The notes beneath the pieces were generated by a model, which did no database searches, had not been told where the DNA came from, and was given only the letters and a program-made list of their open reading frames with translations. Of a stretch of 64,000 bases of DNA, positions 43,480 through 55,976 are shown in pieces (positions within the stretch are counted from its first letter, which is position 1; each line of letters opens with the position of its first letter). The DNA is from Citrus sinensis (taxonomy: Eukaryota > Streptophyta > Magnoliopsida > Sapindales > Rutaceae). The translations under genes were made by a program, and so were the position numbers. The DNA lies in NCBI RefSeq assembly GCF_022201045.2, contig NC_068556.1, positions 21,929,501 through 21,993,500 of the forward strand, read 5' to 3'.

Positions 43480-46400
43480 TCAGTTCCATGGATCATCCCA
43501 GCCTTTTGGTCCTTCCCTTTTAACGAAGTCAATAATTGCCTGGACAGCTTCCTTAACTCTATTAGAAAGCGAGTGAATCCCATGTTCAATTTCAACTTTC
43601 TCTGCGCCACCCATAGCTCTGCACAATCTGCATGATTTCAAATATTAACAAATATCATTTGTTTAAGTCAGAAATGTCAATAGTCTCCAAAAAATGGCTA
43701 AGATGCAAAGGACTAAAAAATGGCTACATTCTCACCTTTCAACCAATGCTTTCTTGTCAACATACTCTGGCACATATTCGTCGGCCATGGAAAAGATAAC
43801 CTGTGCAGAAAAAATATGAAATACCCGAGTTGTAGACAACTACCATGCACTTAGTTCATTGTAATGAAGCAAAGACCCATTGCTTTCACTTGTAATAATC
43901 AAATACTTCCCACCCCTTGTTTTAGCCCTCACAAATATTAGTCATCGCAAAACAAAGGAAAATGTGATAGCCCAAGCTGAAAGGTGACAGTAGTTAAGAC
44001 TTTTAGGAAAGTAAGAAGTAAAAAGAGTGCTGACCTGGCAAGGAGTATTAGCCATGTGACCCAGTCTCTGTTTCAGCTGGTCATCACTAAGGTCCGAACT
44101 GAACATGTCGTCATCCCCCATGTAGGCGCAAAGAGAGTGATACCTGCAAAAAATGTGGTCTTTTAGCAATAAATCACCATTATAAAGCCCTAAACAATTA
44201 TCTGACCGTTTATGTAATGTAGCAATCCAGTAAATCTGTGGTGCAAATCACTGATATTTCATATTTCACATTGTTAACTAAAATTCTTAAAGGCATGAAC
44301 ATGATGTGCAAAGATCATATTTAAATTACCTAGATATAAATAAACTACTTTTTAATTATTAAACTTTGACTGCAACTCAAGTTCAGAAGTTCACAACACC
44401 AAAATTGACGAAAGTAACAAGATAAAGAAAAATGAGATGTACTGTATTCAACAATAGCAAGAATACATAAGTATAACCACCTCTGGGCAGTTATTGGAGA
44501 ACATGGATCTGCTTCCCTAGGCATTAACTCTGATCCCCGCCCTTCTCTAATCATGCTTGAAGCCAGGTCAATCATAGCAGCTGTTTCAGGAAGAGTTGCT
44601 CTGTATTCTCTATCACTAACTGGAGCCTGGCAATCCAATTCGTATTATGACCAAAGCAGCATGTAAATTCACAAGGTGAAGAAAAAACCAAAGACATGAA
44701 ATGTTCAATCAGGGAAGATAGAAACTTCATAAGGGATCAAAGCAATCATTCGTTACTAAAAGGTGAATGTCTGTGCAAATGGTATCAAGTCTAAAAAATC
44801 AGTTGGGTAGCTTAGCCACAAACGTTCACATTGATTGGTGATACACTAATTCTCCGTAGTTTAGCTACAAATGGTATCAGGTATCAATAGATAAGTTAAT
44901 CTGATAATTGCAATTTAAAACGAGAATGGGTCACAAGAAACATTGATTATCAGTCAAAACTAATCATACACTGTAGAAACATTCTTAAGTAAGTACAGAG
45001 AGCAACAAGTTATGACTCGCAATCAATAACACAACAAATATTTCAAAATCGATGGTTAGTACCTGAAAAATGGCAGCACGGACAGCTCGCGAACATGCTG
45101 CATTTGCACGCATATAATGCACAATATCCTAGATTTATGAAAATACAAGAAGCATAATTTTACTCGTTAGAAATGCGAAGAGTGAGCGTTCAGATCACTT
45201 CAAACTCGGTACAAATTAAAATGCAATAACTAATTACCTGGCAGCCAGTACTATGACCCAGCAACACTACACCTTCAGAATTGTCTTTGTTGATGAGATA
45301 GCTAATCAGCTGATCAATTTCCATTGCATCCTTATAAATAATTGGAGCAAGAATATTATAAGTCTAAATAGTAAAGTAGTAGTACATCATTATAAATGCA
45401 GGAAAACACATGGCAAGCAACGTATATCAGTTTCCATCTCTAGTGAGCAAAATGGTGGAAATATGAAGAAAAGTAAGTATATAAATTTTCAGTCACAAGG
45501 CATAGATAACAATTAATAGGCAGACATATATTACTTGTTGCAAACTGGAAGTGCCATATCCAGTATATGAAGATGTCATAAGAAACTGAACAAGTGACCA
45601 TCTCTCTTTGTCCAAAGCAATTGCAAGAGGTTCCAAGTATCTGCAAATCAAAAGATGAAAGCAGTGTTAGGCGGTGGCAAGGGGTGGGAAGTTAAGTTTC
45701 AAATATGAATTTGGTATTCAGCCAAAACTAATAACAAACAAATCCTAATTATTTGCTCCCCCTATCACACAGAGGTTCTCTTCCTGTATTCCAGCAACCC
45801 CAAAATGAATGTCCTTTAAAAATAAATATTTATATTCGCCTAGGTTTCCAATTGCCAGTCGCCATGCTTTTATCAGTATCTACTCTCACACTTCAAACAT
45901 GTGACTGCTGTGTCTTCAGGTATGTTTGCATAAAATAGATTAAAGTAAAACAACCTCTATTAGATGAAGGTAACAACTAAAGCCAGGTGGCCTTTCTGTT
46001 GAAAAGAAATACCAAAAGTAGTGGAGTTCATAATGCTAACAATATGAAACATACTCGGTAGCAAAAAAGCCATCAGTCAATCCGCCAATAAAAATAACTT
46101 GTTGTTGATAGTCACCAGTTTTAAATGCGACCTGGAAGGCAAAGAAAGCATAGTAAAAATCATTCGAAAAAATAAATCCAAAGGCAAAGATTTGAATGTA
46201 CCACAAGACAGCATAAATTGAAAACAAGTTAAAAAAACACAGTACACAGCCCAATTACATGTTTCTATGCCACGGAGTAAAAGCTAACACACAACTACAA
46301 CAAAGTAGAATATAAAACCCTTCCCTTCAAAAGAGAGACCAAAGTTTTGGTCCACAAGAACTACATCTAATTCTTATACTGTTCAAAAGCCATTGAGTAG

Positions 46401-47190
46401 GTCCTTACAAGCAACCAAAATGAACAACTCTTATTCTGAAGAAAAACAGTTTTCAAATTATCCAAAGCTCCAACACTCACTATCCAATAAACAATGAGGA
46501 GGTTATTACATATGAACATACAAGCAAGATATCCGATTTCTGAAACCTCAACTTCATCAAATCATACATGAATTCCGATGTCAAATTTTAAATTCTTGCT
46601 AAATCAGCCCATCTATGCAAATGACGCAAATGAACAATTCATATCCAATCGCAATATCGACAGATAAAATACAACAAATAAACACCAAATTTAATCTTTC
46701 AAATATCAAAAGATTTTTTTCAGAAGAAAAATAAAATCCAAGTCATTGAAGGTTGCCACAGCCATAAGTCCATATCTACAAATGAATCAAAACAAAGAAT
46801 ACACAAATGAATCAAAATTTTCACTCTCAATTGCAGCATTCACCTAAAATCTCATCAAAGTTAAATTTTGAACGCAATTCATGAACCAATAGTAACAATT
46901 AAAAAAATCCCAAAAGAAAATATAAAGAAACAGACCTGAACAGGCTTGGGACCGTACTTGAAGAGGACACCACGAAACTGGTTCTTGCCCATAACAACGG
47001 GGCCGCCCATATCCTGGCCACCGGAAGCTGAATTGCTCGTCACTTTACAACTTGCGGACCTATTTAAGCAGCCTCTAATTCCAGAGAACCAAGAAGTTGA
47101 CGATGACGTTGTTGCTATTGTTGAAGAAGAAGAAGATGAATTGGATGCTAATGATGAAGAGGAAGCTGAGGACGAAAGTGAAAGATTCAT
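43480..47190 (-). CDS. DUF1749 / UPF0613 alpha/beta-hydrolase family protein
   Basis: Nine coding exons: 47190-46936, 46131-46055, 45640-45535, 45330-45238, 45128-45063, 44626-44481, 44143-44035, 43800-43736 and 43627-43480. They total 1065 bases, 354 residues, with consensus junctions and a closed frame ending DDPWN. The ATG at 47190 (MNLSLSSS) is the first in frame; the upstream in-frame codon is GTG. Residues 1-40 are Ser/Thr-rich, possibly a plastid-type transit sequence, though this is uncertain. The hydrolase core follows: QVIFIGGLTDGFFATEYLEPLA, WSLVQFLMTSSYTGYG, then GHSTG with nucleophile Ser173, followed by DIVHYM. The probable acid is Asp291 (FSMADEYVP) and the histidine His324 (EHGIHSLS). 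Fungal and plant UPF0613 members are annotated as esterase-like; the substrate is unknown. Confidence 0.93.
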
Positions 47191-48781
47191 TGTATTTTTC
47201 ACTTTGATTTTGATCCCATTTTGTTGGGGGGGAATTTGTAATTATTGTGCAAATTTGAGGGTAATAAGAGGATCTATGATTTGTACTTGGAAGCTGGAAA
47301 GTAAGATTTGTCTGCGTCACTAATTTTCGGACTGCAAGTGAAGGGCTCTGTTTTGCGCACGCTGTTACGAGCGCGTCATGACAAAGTTCCTTTTCTTGAA
47401 ATAAAAATAAAAATAGATGATATATAATTTTTTTTTTCTTATAAATAAATCCATAAATATAATACAGCATCCTTAAGGATGATTTTGTATGGTTTTCTGC
47501 ATTTGGTTTTTGGTGAAAAGTTGTATTTTTTTTGTTTTTTGGTGTGTATTATAACTTGATTATTGCTTTAAAATTGTTACAGGTAAATTTTTTATTGTGA
47601 AAAATAAGTAATAGTGTATTAGAAAAATTTGTGATTAAAAATTTTAAGTATAGTGTATTATGTGGATCTCCATTTTTTGTCAAGTGTCTTGATACATTGA
47701 ATGTTTTATAATTATAAATTTAACTAGTTGTCAAAAATTTATTATTAATTGGCCAAGTTTCTTTTATTATAAAATAATACTTATCTCAATTAATAAGGTG
47801 GTATTAATTATTTTTCAAAAGAATGGTATTTATTAATTGAATGGTCATATTTTTGTCAGTTTATAGTGTAATAATAGACTTATCATTCTATTTATCATTT
47901 AAAAATGAACATCAACTCACTTAAAATATGCAATATTAAAATTTTATTTTAAAGATATATATTCATTTCTATAAAAAAATAGTCATAAAATATAATGTAA
48001 AATATACACTCGCTAAAAAAAGTTTAACTCTCTTATTTCTCAATATTGAAATTATCATCGACCTCCTCTAGTTTCCTAAAATAATTTTTCTCTATTAATT
48101 CTATTATTTTCTTTTTATCTTTACAACATTAAAGTTATGATTATGAATGTTTTAAACTTTTATTTCTTATCACATTACTCGTGTTTTTGCAATAAAATAA
48201 CAACGAATGTGAAATGCGTAGACCATGCAAAAACAAAGAGATCCTTCAGCAGTCGCTCCACTAGGCGCGTGATAGATACTCATATTTTCAGTTAAGAATA
48301 TGCCTCCCGTCATTTCTCGGATTCTTCTCTGCTCTCGCGTTTGGTGAACAAAGCCCAACCATAAAATGAAAATCTCCGATATCTCCAATTTCTCTTTTGG
48401 GCCTCAATGGGCCTTCTACTTTCGAAACTGCATTACCATGGCACCATCAAATTATTTTTTAATAACACCCTTTTAAAACTCTTTTTTTATATTAACAGTT
48501 CTTTCTTTCATAAAATTATAAAAAAAGGCCAAAACTTTTACTACCATCTAGAATCAATTAACTAGATTGTAGACATACTATTACATAAGAAAATTCTTGT
48601 TATTAAGTAATTTTTTTCTTCGTTGATTTAAAATTTTTTGTGAAAAAATTAATTATATCATATATTAGAATTTAAAGATAATTAGGGTTCACTAATTTGA
48701 TTTTAGTTTAGCAAAATTCATAGTAGTCCTTTTACGTAATTTTTTCTAACAATTAAACAATAGTTAAAAATAGGATTTTGT
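47191..48781. other. Promoter region of the DUF1749 gene and AT-rich spacer
   Basis: The first 200-300 bases are the presumed promoter and leader of the minus-strand DUF1749 gene. The remainder is AT-rich. A somewhat GC-richer patch at 48200-48420 has a short minus-strand frame I do not recognise. Confidence 0.45.
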
Positions 48782-49002
48782 TGTTGTAAAGTTGACGGTG
48801 AACTTTCACTATTTTGTGATATCAAAATCCCACATCGATTATTTATCCCTCCCCCTCCCCCCAGCATTCTAGCTCTATAAATATGCAATACCTTTAATTG
48901 TTTTGTAATCAATGAAAATTAGCTTAATATAAGCTTAATAAAAAGGTACTATTTAGTACTTTGTTTAGTTCAAAAAATTTCTGTTATTTGTTTATTTATA
49001 AT
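48782..49002 (+). repeat. Left LTR of the Copia element
   Basis: Starts TGTTGTAAAG. It shares with the right LTR the segments CTTTCACTATTTTGTGA, CTAGCTCTATAAATATGCAAT (TATA box), TTTAATTGTTTTGTAATCAA and TATTTAGTACTTTGTTTAG. It carries about 20 extra bases that the right LTR lacks. The right-hand limit is set by loss of similarity and is approximate. Confidence 0.75.
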
Positions 49003-49596
49003 ATATTGTCAACATAATGGCTAATTTGACGCAGACAATTTAATTTTTATTGTTTGTGTTTATTTATGCTTATTTCTTCTACGCTTTATCGTTATTTTTG
49101 TTATGTTGTTATTTTTATTGTTTATTGTTTACGATAATTTTAATGGTTGGTTTTATAATACCGCCTATATTGTAATTATCATTATTTTGTTATTATTTTG
49201 TTAATATGACTTATTTAATTTATATGGCTGGTTCAATCGCTTATCTTGTTTAATTTATTCGCTATATAGCTAGTTTAACTCTGCCTATAAATTATTTTAA
49301 TTTCAATAAATCATGATTTGCTCTTACATATATTTGTCTTTGAATATTATTGTTGTAGCCTAAAGTTTATAATACAAATAAGGTGGTGAGAATTTGAAGT
49401 TCTAACCTCATTAAAGTTTAGAACCTTAAGTTCTAAGTTATGATTTTAAGTTAGAACTTGAAATTCTAAATACGCGTGTGATGATTTTTCATATTTCGTA
49501 AATTTTGCTTTTGTTTATATTTAAATATTTCATATTTATGTTGTGATACTTATTTTTATTTTCTTTTTTATTATTAATAACAAGGCTTTTAGAAAA

Positions 49597-52500
49597 ATGG
49601 CAAGTCTAGCGAATCTACAAATTCCTACTCTTGAAATTTTCAGAAGAAACATTTTTTTTTTTTTTGGGTAATGGACGCTAAAATGTACTTACAAGCTATG
49701 GGTCTGAAAAATATTATAGCAAAAGGAAACGAAGCATCTTTACAGGAAAAATCAAAGGCCATGATTTTCCTCCGCCCCCATATACATAAGAGCCTGAAAG
49801 CTCACTATCAAAAGATGGAGGATCCAGTAACTTTGTAGAGTAATCTCAAGAAAATGTTTAACCACTAGATGAATATTTTCTCCCAAATGCCGAACATGAG
49901 TGGTTAAACTTGAGATTCTATGATTATACAAGAGTCTCTTATTACATCTCTATTTTGTTCTGCATCACCTTAAAATTAAAATTGTGTGGTATAAAAATTA
50001 ATAGTAAAGATATAGTTGAAAAGACATCCATTACTTTTTATGTATCAAATGTTGTTTTGCAACAACAATATCAGGAACGCAGACACAGCCAATGCTCTGA
50101 GTTGATAACGACTCTTTTAGTTGTTGAGAAAAACAATGAGCTCCTAATGAAAAATCATAAATTACGTCTGACTAGCTCTCAACCATTCCCAAAAGCGAAT
50201 GCAAATATATATATTAATAGTTGATGTAATTACGGAGGTAAGAGAGGTCGTGGTTACTGTCATCATGGTGATCATAGGCACGCAAGATAATAGAACAATA
50301 GAAATAGACGCACTAGAAATAGAACGTCTATGAGAGATCTAATAAATACAATGATGCAAGAAAGAATAATGCTAAAAATGATAATAAAGAAATTTGTTAT
50401 CGATGTGGAGGAAAATGACATTGATCATGCACCTGTCGGATGACAAACATTTTGTGGTCCTTTACCAAGCATCCAAGAAAGGAAAATGAAAGATTGAAAC
50501 TAATTTAATCGATAACTCATATCCTGTTAATGTAACTCATCTTGATTCCTCTGATTTCTTTAAAGACCCAGAAGAGAAAAGAATCACTTAATTAGTAATG
50601 GAAATGTCCACATTAATTAAGCTCTCATTATTAAGCCATAATTATTAAGTTATTAATATGTTAACTTTTGTACTTTTTTTGTAGTTTCATCATATATACT
50701 TAATGTTCATATCTAATCATGATGTCTAATATGAACTTTTGTTAAATGTAGGGCTGGGCAAAATCAGGTTAGGGTTAGGTTCGGATCAACCCGATCGGGT
50801 TTCCGGTTGGTTGGGTTGAATAAAAATTCATCCGAATTCAACTCGAATTGGATCGGGTCGGGTATTTTTATGGATTTTAGAAATAAATTAACTATTTCGT
50901 AAATGAAAGCTAGGACTATATGCTTGGTTGATAGTGCAGCCACACATACTATTCTTCAAAATATAAAATATTTATTAGAGATAAAATAATTTGAAGGAAA
51001 TGTAAATACTATATCTGATCCTGCAGACTTGATAAAAGGCTCCGGAAGAGCATACTCTTGTTGGCAAATGGAACAAAATTAATAATTCAAAATACTTTAT
51101 ATTTAGTAAGATTTAAAAGGAATTTGTTAAGCTTTAAAGATATCCGTTGAAATGGATATCCTGAATTTAAATGAAAATAATGCAGAATATCTCTGCATTA
51201 CTAAAAATGTCTTAGGAAAGAAATATATATTTGAAAAGCTCAAAGTGTTCTTATTAGGTTTGTGTTAAATAATCATAAATACGATTTAATGCTATAATGA
51301 ACCAGAAGTTTACAAATCCAAAAATATTTTATGTTGTGGCATAATCGCCTTGGACATCCTAAATCTATAATGATCCATAGAATTATTAAAAAATTCCCAG
51401 GGATATACATTAAAGAACTACAAGATTTTATTGTCTAATGAGATTGTTTGTATTGCTTGCTCACAAGAAACATTTGTGGTCAGACCGTCCCCATTTAAAG
51501 TTAGTTACAAATCTTCATCGTTTCTATAAGGAGTTCAAGGAGATATATGTGGACCAATTCTTCCACCTTGTGGACCATTTCGTTACTTTATGGTTTTGAT
51601 TGATGTATCTGCATCATGGTCACCTATTTATTTATTGTCCATTCATAACATTGCACTTGCAAGATTGCTTGCCCAAATTATAAGATTAGGGGAATAATTT
51701 CTAAGTTATTCAGTAAAAAACCATATGTCTAAATAATAATGATGAGTTTACATCTAAGACGTTTAATGACTATTGTACATCAATAGGTATTGATGTTGAG
51801 CATCCAGTTCCACATGTACATACAAAAAATGGATTGGCATAATGTTTTATTAAATGATTGTAGATAATTATAAGAACTTTACTTATGTGTACAAAATTAC
51901 CAATATTTGAATAGGGTCATGCTATTTTACATGTTGCGGAATTAGTTTATTTTAGAGTGACAACTCGAAATTAATCTATGTCATCTCATGGATATAACAA
52001 TTAAGCCCAAATAAAATTAATTTTGTGCATGTTCTTTTTCTACTTAATAGTATGATATCTAAGTATCTCCTGTAAACATATTGAATAACAAAAAGTCAAA
52101 GTTTTCCTAAGCACTCTGTGTAAATAATTTAATGAAAAACACATAATGAAAGATAATCATATATAAACTTTATAGATCCAAGCATAGATTTAGTCAAATA
52201 TTAATTCTAACAATCAATAATGCATGACAAAATTGGTGAAAAGAATTTAATAACATTCAACTAATCATGTGAAACACGAACCATAAACATTAAAACACAT
52301 ATGTAGGGAATTAATTTAATAAAAAGATAATTATTTCATTGAATAAGGTTTCATCCTTAACCTCAGTATTAGAAAATTAGCTAGACATACTTGAATAGGG
52401 AGCAACAAATAAAATAAAACTAGCCATGGGAATATTGAACTGCTGCTGTCGCTATTTTCTTTTCTTCTCTGCCTTGTGTCTGCTCTCTTTTTTCTCCTCT

Positions 52501-53480
52501 GGCCGTCTCCTTCTTAAAAGTCAAAGTCAGCTTTTATAGTCTTTAAAACGGGCCCGACCTTTTCAATTCTAAAGCCGAAAGGCTTGACCTTTAATTTTTT
52601 TTGCTCTCATACGTGCCTACCACTTAAAATTGCATTAGGATTCCTTTTTTTAATGTCATGCACACGCTAACAATAATGGCAATTGCTTCTCACATGATGC
52701 ATCTCTTCTTTTCTTGAATTAAATCTCAATAAATTAATTCTTTTAATTCCTTATCCTTCAATTGATTCTCAATTTAATCTCCCTTGCTTCCTAAATTGAG
52801 TTTCTTCATGCCTTTTTATCCATATCTCCAATTAATTCCCTATTCAATGAAATAATCCAATTAATTAAAAATAACAAATAAAAATAACTAGCAATTATAT
52901 AATTAAGGGTAAAATATGTATATATTATATGCTCATCACGAGGAGATACTTGGTCTATAAGTACCATATCTCAATGCAATTGGTACTTTATTATATCTAA
53001 CTTTGTGTACCAAACTAGACATTGTATTATATGTGAACTTATTAGCAAGATTTAGCTCAGCACCAATAAGGCAACATTGGAATGACATCAAACCTATCTT
53101 TCGATGTCTTCGTGAAACGTTGGACTTGGGGTTATTTTATTCAAATGAGCCAACAAAGAATCCTACTCTTATCGTTATGCTAATCTCTCTGATCTCTACA
53201 AAGCTAATTCATAAATAGGATATGTCTTCACTTACAATGGTGTAATAATTTCATGGTGATTTACTAAGCAGACTTTCATTGACACCTCTTTTAATCACTT
53301 AGATATCCTTGCATTACATGAAGCAAGTAGAGAATGTGTTTGACTGCAGTCTATTGTTAGTCATATTCAGAGCATGTGCAATTTGACTTCCACAATAGAA
53401 ATTCCAACAATTATAAATGAAGGCAATACTGCTTTTATTATTCAAATAGATGAAGATACATCAAAGGAGTTAGAACCAAG
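49597..53480 (+). pseudogene. Copia gag-pol remnant
   Basis: The gag start at 49597 reads MASLANLQIPTLEIF, followed after a break by DAKMYLQAMGLKN and AMIFLRP. Late gag at 49965-50210 reads KLKLCG, then VVLQQQYQERRHSQCSELIT and NNELLMKNH. A zinc knuckle near 50395 reads CYRCGGK and then degenerates. Protease near 50930 has CLVDSAATHTILQ. GAG-pre-integrase near 51330 has LWHNRLGHPKSI. Integrase at 51510-51900 has GDICGPILPPCGPFRYFMVLID, then DEFTS and IDVEHPVPHVHT. RT end and RNase H after 52960 have VPYLNAIGTLLYL, VNLLARFSSAPIRQHWNDIK and LGLFYSN. Numerous stops rule out function. Confidence 0.88.
51958..52938 (-). mobile_element. Probable solo LTR of another family inside the Copia relic
   Basis: Copia coding similarity stops at about 51957 (integrase) and resumes at about 52941 (end of reverse transcriptase). 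The interval reads TG...CA. On the minus strand it begins TGATGAGCATATAATATA, a start I associate with plant Ty3/Gypsy LTRs, and ends GAGTTGTCA. A minus-strand TATA box (GACTATAAAAGCTG near 52540) precedes CT/GA-rich leader-like DNA. Flanking 5-mers (TAGAG and CGAGG) are not identical, and about 1.8 kb of Copia pol expected here is missing, so insertion was accompanied by deletion. The limits are inferred from the surrounding coding similarity. Confidence 0.6.
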
Positions 53481-53823
53481 CATTTCTCACCAAAAGTTTT
53501 TATACTCGTAAGCTATACCAAGGCAACAAAATTGATGTCAAGCAAATACTTTTTTACTTAAGCTTTGCCCACATCGACGTTTGAGAAGTTAGTTCACAAC
53601 ATTGGCATACGTCGATTCAACAAATTATCAAACTGATAGATGACACTTGAGGAGATATTTCATCAGGGGGAGTACATTTTGAAGACAAGAATTTCAGTAG
53701 CTATATTAAGCAATTGTGCACTATACTCTTTTTCCTTCAACTAGATTTTATTGGCAAGGTTTTAATGAGGCAATATTTAAGCGCACTTTGTAAAGTACCT
53801 ACATGGTGAAGTTCAAGGGAGAG

Positions 53824-54022
53824 TGTTGTAAAGTCAGTGGTGAGCTTTCACTATTTTGTGAATTGCCCCCTAAACCCCCAAAGCTTTCTAGCTCTATAAA
53901 TATGCAATATCTTTAATTGTTTTGTAATCAATGAAAATTAAGTTAATATAAGCTTAATAATAAGATGCTATTTAGTACTTTGTTTAGTTCAAAATTTTTC
54001 TAATAATTATTTATTTATAACA
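53824..54022 (+). repeat. Right LTR of the Copia element
   Basis: Starts TGTTGTAAAG directly after the purine-rich tract and ends at TTTATAACA. Similarity to the left LTR is about 80-85% by eye outside the gap, which indicates an old insertion. A TATA box (CTATAAATATG) is conserved. Confidence 0.78.
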
Positions 54023-55625
54023 TTTAGAAGGACTAGAAATACAAATTGAGGAAAAATAAAATTTGGATCTTAGCCCAACTGATTTTCAAGGACAATTAAA
54101 TAAGTATGATCTTGAGCCAAACATGTACGCGCTTCTGCAGGCCTGTGAAAAATATTTGTCATCCTTATGGTTAGTGGGCTTAGAATGTCATTCTCGAGCC
54201 AGACCTAAAAAAATTAATCAGAAAAAAGTAAAAAAGCTTTATCCCCAACCTATTGTCTTTTAAACAGGAAGAGTTCTCATGACGAATTTTGCATTCCCTA
54301 ATATTGTCCTAAGTGTATATTATCTTATTCATTATATTATCTTATTCATTTTTACACACGTATTTATTCTTACACGATTAGTTGAGATGGATAAAAAAGT
54401 GTATAACAGAAATGCTCGAGAGTCAAGACTTGTTCCTGAAATTGAAAGATTATTTGCTTTGAAAAATTATGCTAAGTTGCAAATTGAGCAGAGAATAAAC
54501 TTTATCGTGGAAAAGCAAGGAAATATTCTATGTAAATGATTCTTGGATGTCCAAAATAGCCAAAGCCGAAAGCTGGTACGGACACTTGAGTAGTACCATA
54601 TATATCACAATAACAAGGATCCTCCAATCATTTTCTCACATGTGCAATCCCAATTTGCCACTTCCATCCCAAAATGAAAAAAAAAAAAAAGGACCCTCAA
54701 ATCAATCAATCAATCATCATTTATTCAAATTTTTCTTTCCTTTTGATGTGGTACCCATTGCATTCTTGAGGGAGAAGCTAAGATTGGTCGAAGAATATTA
54801 ATGATATATAAATTTGAGAGTTATTTCAGTGTTAGTGCGCAATTTTAAGTGTGATAAGCTTTTATTATGGGCTTGTCAACCCGATAATATAGTTTTTTTT
54901 TTAATGAGAATTCGCCTAGAGTAAAGTTGTGTACCATAAGATGCACTCATATATGGAACACTCTTCTACAAATATGAATGATATTTTAATATTTAGGTCA
55001 TGTGTGGCCACATAAATTGTAAGAAAAATAGGAAAATGAATTACTCTTCCTATCCATCTTGTTGACAAAAGTCCTAAAGCATGCTTCAAGAATATAACCA
55101 AAGTGGTGTGGGGATGTGACTAAACGAAGAGAATTAAAACCTTTAATTTCTTTTTTCAAAAATTTTCAGGTAAAAAGGGTAACCAAGTGTTCGATCGATC
55201 TTCAATTGATTGTATTATTAATAATTTGCTTTCTAGCTGGCCATACATCGAGAGAATAAATATAGTTTTGTTTTGTCATTTCATAAAGAATTTTACAGGT
55301 AGTAGTCAGTGGTAGGATGGTTGCTAGGTTAAAAGTGTGATCGTGAATTTCGACCATGTAACCTGCCAACTTTTGAACGAAAAGGACTAAAGTGATGATT
55401 TTGAACTATTTGGAAGCATCGTTTTAACCAACATTAGTGTCAAGGTTAGCAAGCTTTAATATTGGATAAAGCTTAAGTTCTGTCTGGCACATCAACTCAT
55501 CTCCATGTTAAAAAATAAATTATTTTTGTTATTTCATTATCATTACGGCTCTATGATGTCAGCACAGCTGCACGAGGTACAGAGTATGTACAGTGCACGA
55601 AGGACATTTACTTTTGGGGAGCCCC
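54023..55625. other. Spacer right of the Copia element
   Basis: Two consecutive open frames at 54063-54263 and 54279-54539 have low similarity to anything I know. The first lacks an ATG at its start. No gene is called. Confidence 0.4.
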
Positions 55626-55735
55626 TATGTTACAATTAATATAACATACACACTCAACAACAACCACACAAATAATAGACCCACACAATTTGTGTGGTTG
55701 TTGTTGAGTGTGTATGTTACATTAATTGTAACATA
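55626..55735. mobile_element. Near-perfect foldback element with 45-bp arms
   Basis: The arms 55626-55670 and 55691-55735 are inverted copies with one mismatch, separated by 20 bases. Each arm starts TATGTTACAATTAAT and contains a CACTCAACAACAACCACACA segment or its inverse. No coding capacity. The near identity of the arms points to a recent origin or a structure under constraint. Confidence 0.92.
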
Positions 55736-55808
55736 GCATTTGCCTTACTATTGAGACTTCTAATAAGGGCAAAAAATGCCGCAATTTACTGTATATTGGT
55801 TTTCCTTC

Positions 55809-55860
<52 letters not shown>
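55809..55860. repeat. Compound microsatellite GT-AT-GA
   Basis: Runs of GT, then TA, then GA directly follow one another and abut the hairpin element at 55867. Confidence 0.95.
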
Positions 55861-55866
55861 CTAGCT

Positions 55867-55976
55867 GCTACCTTACAGTTATCGTAAGGTACAGCTCTCT
55901 CACTAGTGGTAGATTTTAATGGAGTCCATAAATAAATTGTGTGAGTGATTGTACCTTACGTTTAACGTAAGGTAGC
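55867..55976. mobile_element. MITE-like element with self-complementary ends
   Basis: The ends are inverted: GCTACCTTAC(AG)TTATCGTAAGGTAC at the left and the matching inverse ending GGTAGC at 55976, followed by inner CTCTCAC / GTGTGAG pairing. Each end is also a small hairpin of its own (TACCTTAC...GTAAGGTA). There is no coding sequence. It is flanked on both sides by TA repeats. Confidence 0.8.

Larger units (their letters stand above)
48782..54022 (+). mobile_element. Decayed Ty1/Copia LTR retrotransposon
   Basis: The boundaries are two related terminal repeats (48782-49002 and 53824-54022). Between them, in order, are remnants of gag, a zinc knuckle, protease, GAG-pre-integrase, integrase, and the end of reverse transcriptase with RNase H. 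All are broken by many stops and frameshifts. The central reverse transcriptase is missing and a solo LTR of another family sits in that place. A purine-rich tract (AAGGGAGAG) lies directly before the right LTR. No clear target-site duplication is visible, and a standard primer-binding site after the left LTR was not found. Confidence 0.88.

Noticed and set aside
48170..48388. 72-codon minus-strand frame in a GC-richer patch
   Set aside because: It contains plausible-looking peptide sequence but no recognised family and no splice context. It may be the edge of an old gene or repeat.
54063..54539. Two consecutive short frames right of the Copia LTR
   Set aside because: The first lacks an ATG start and neither matches a known protein. 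Their proximity to the retroelement makes a relic more likely than a gene.
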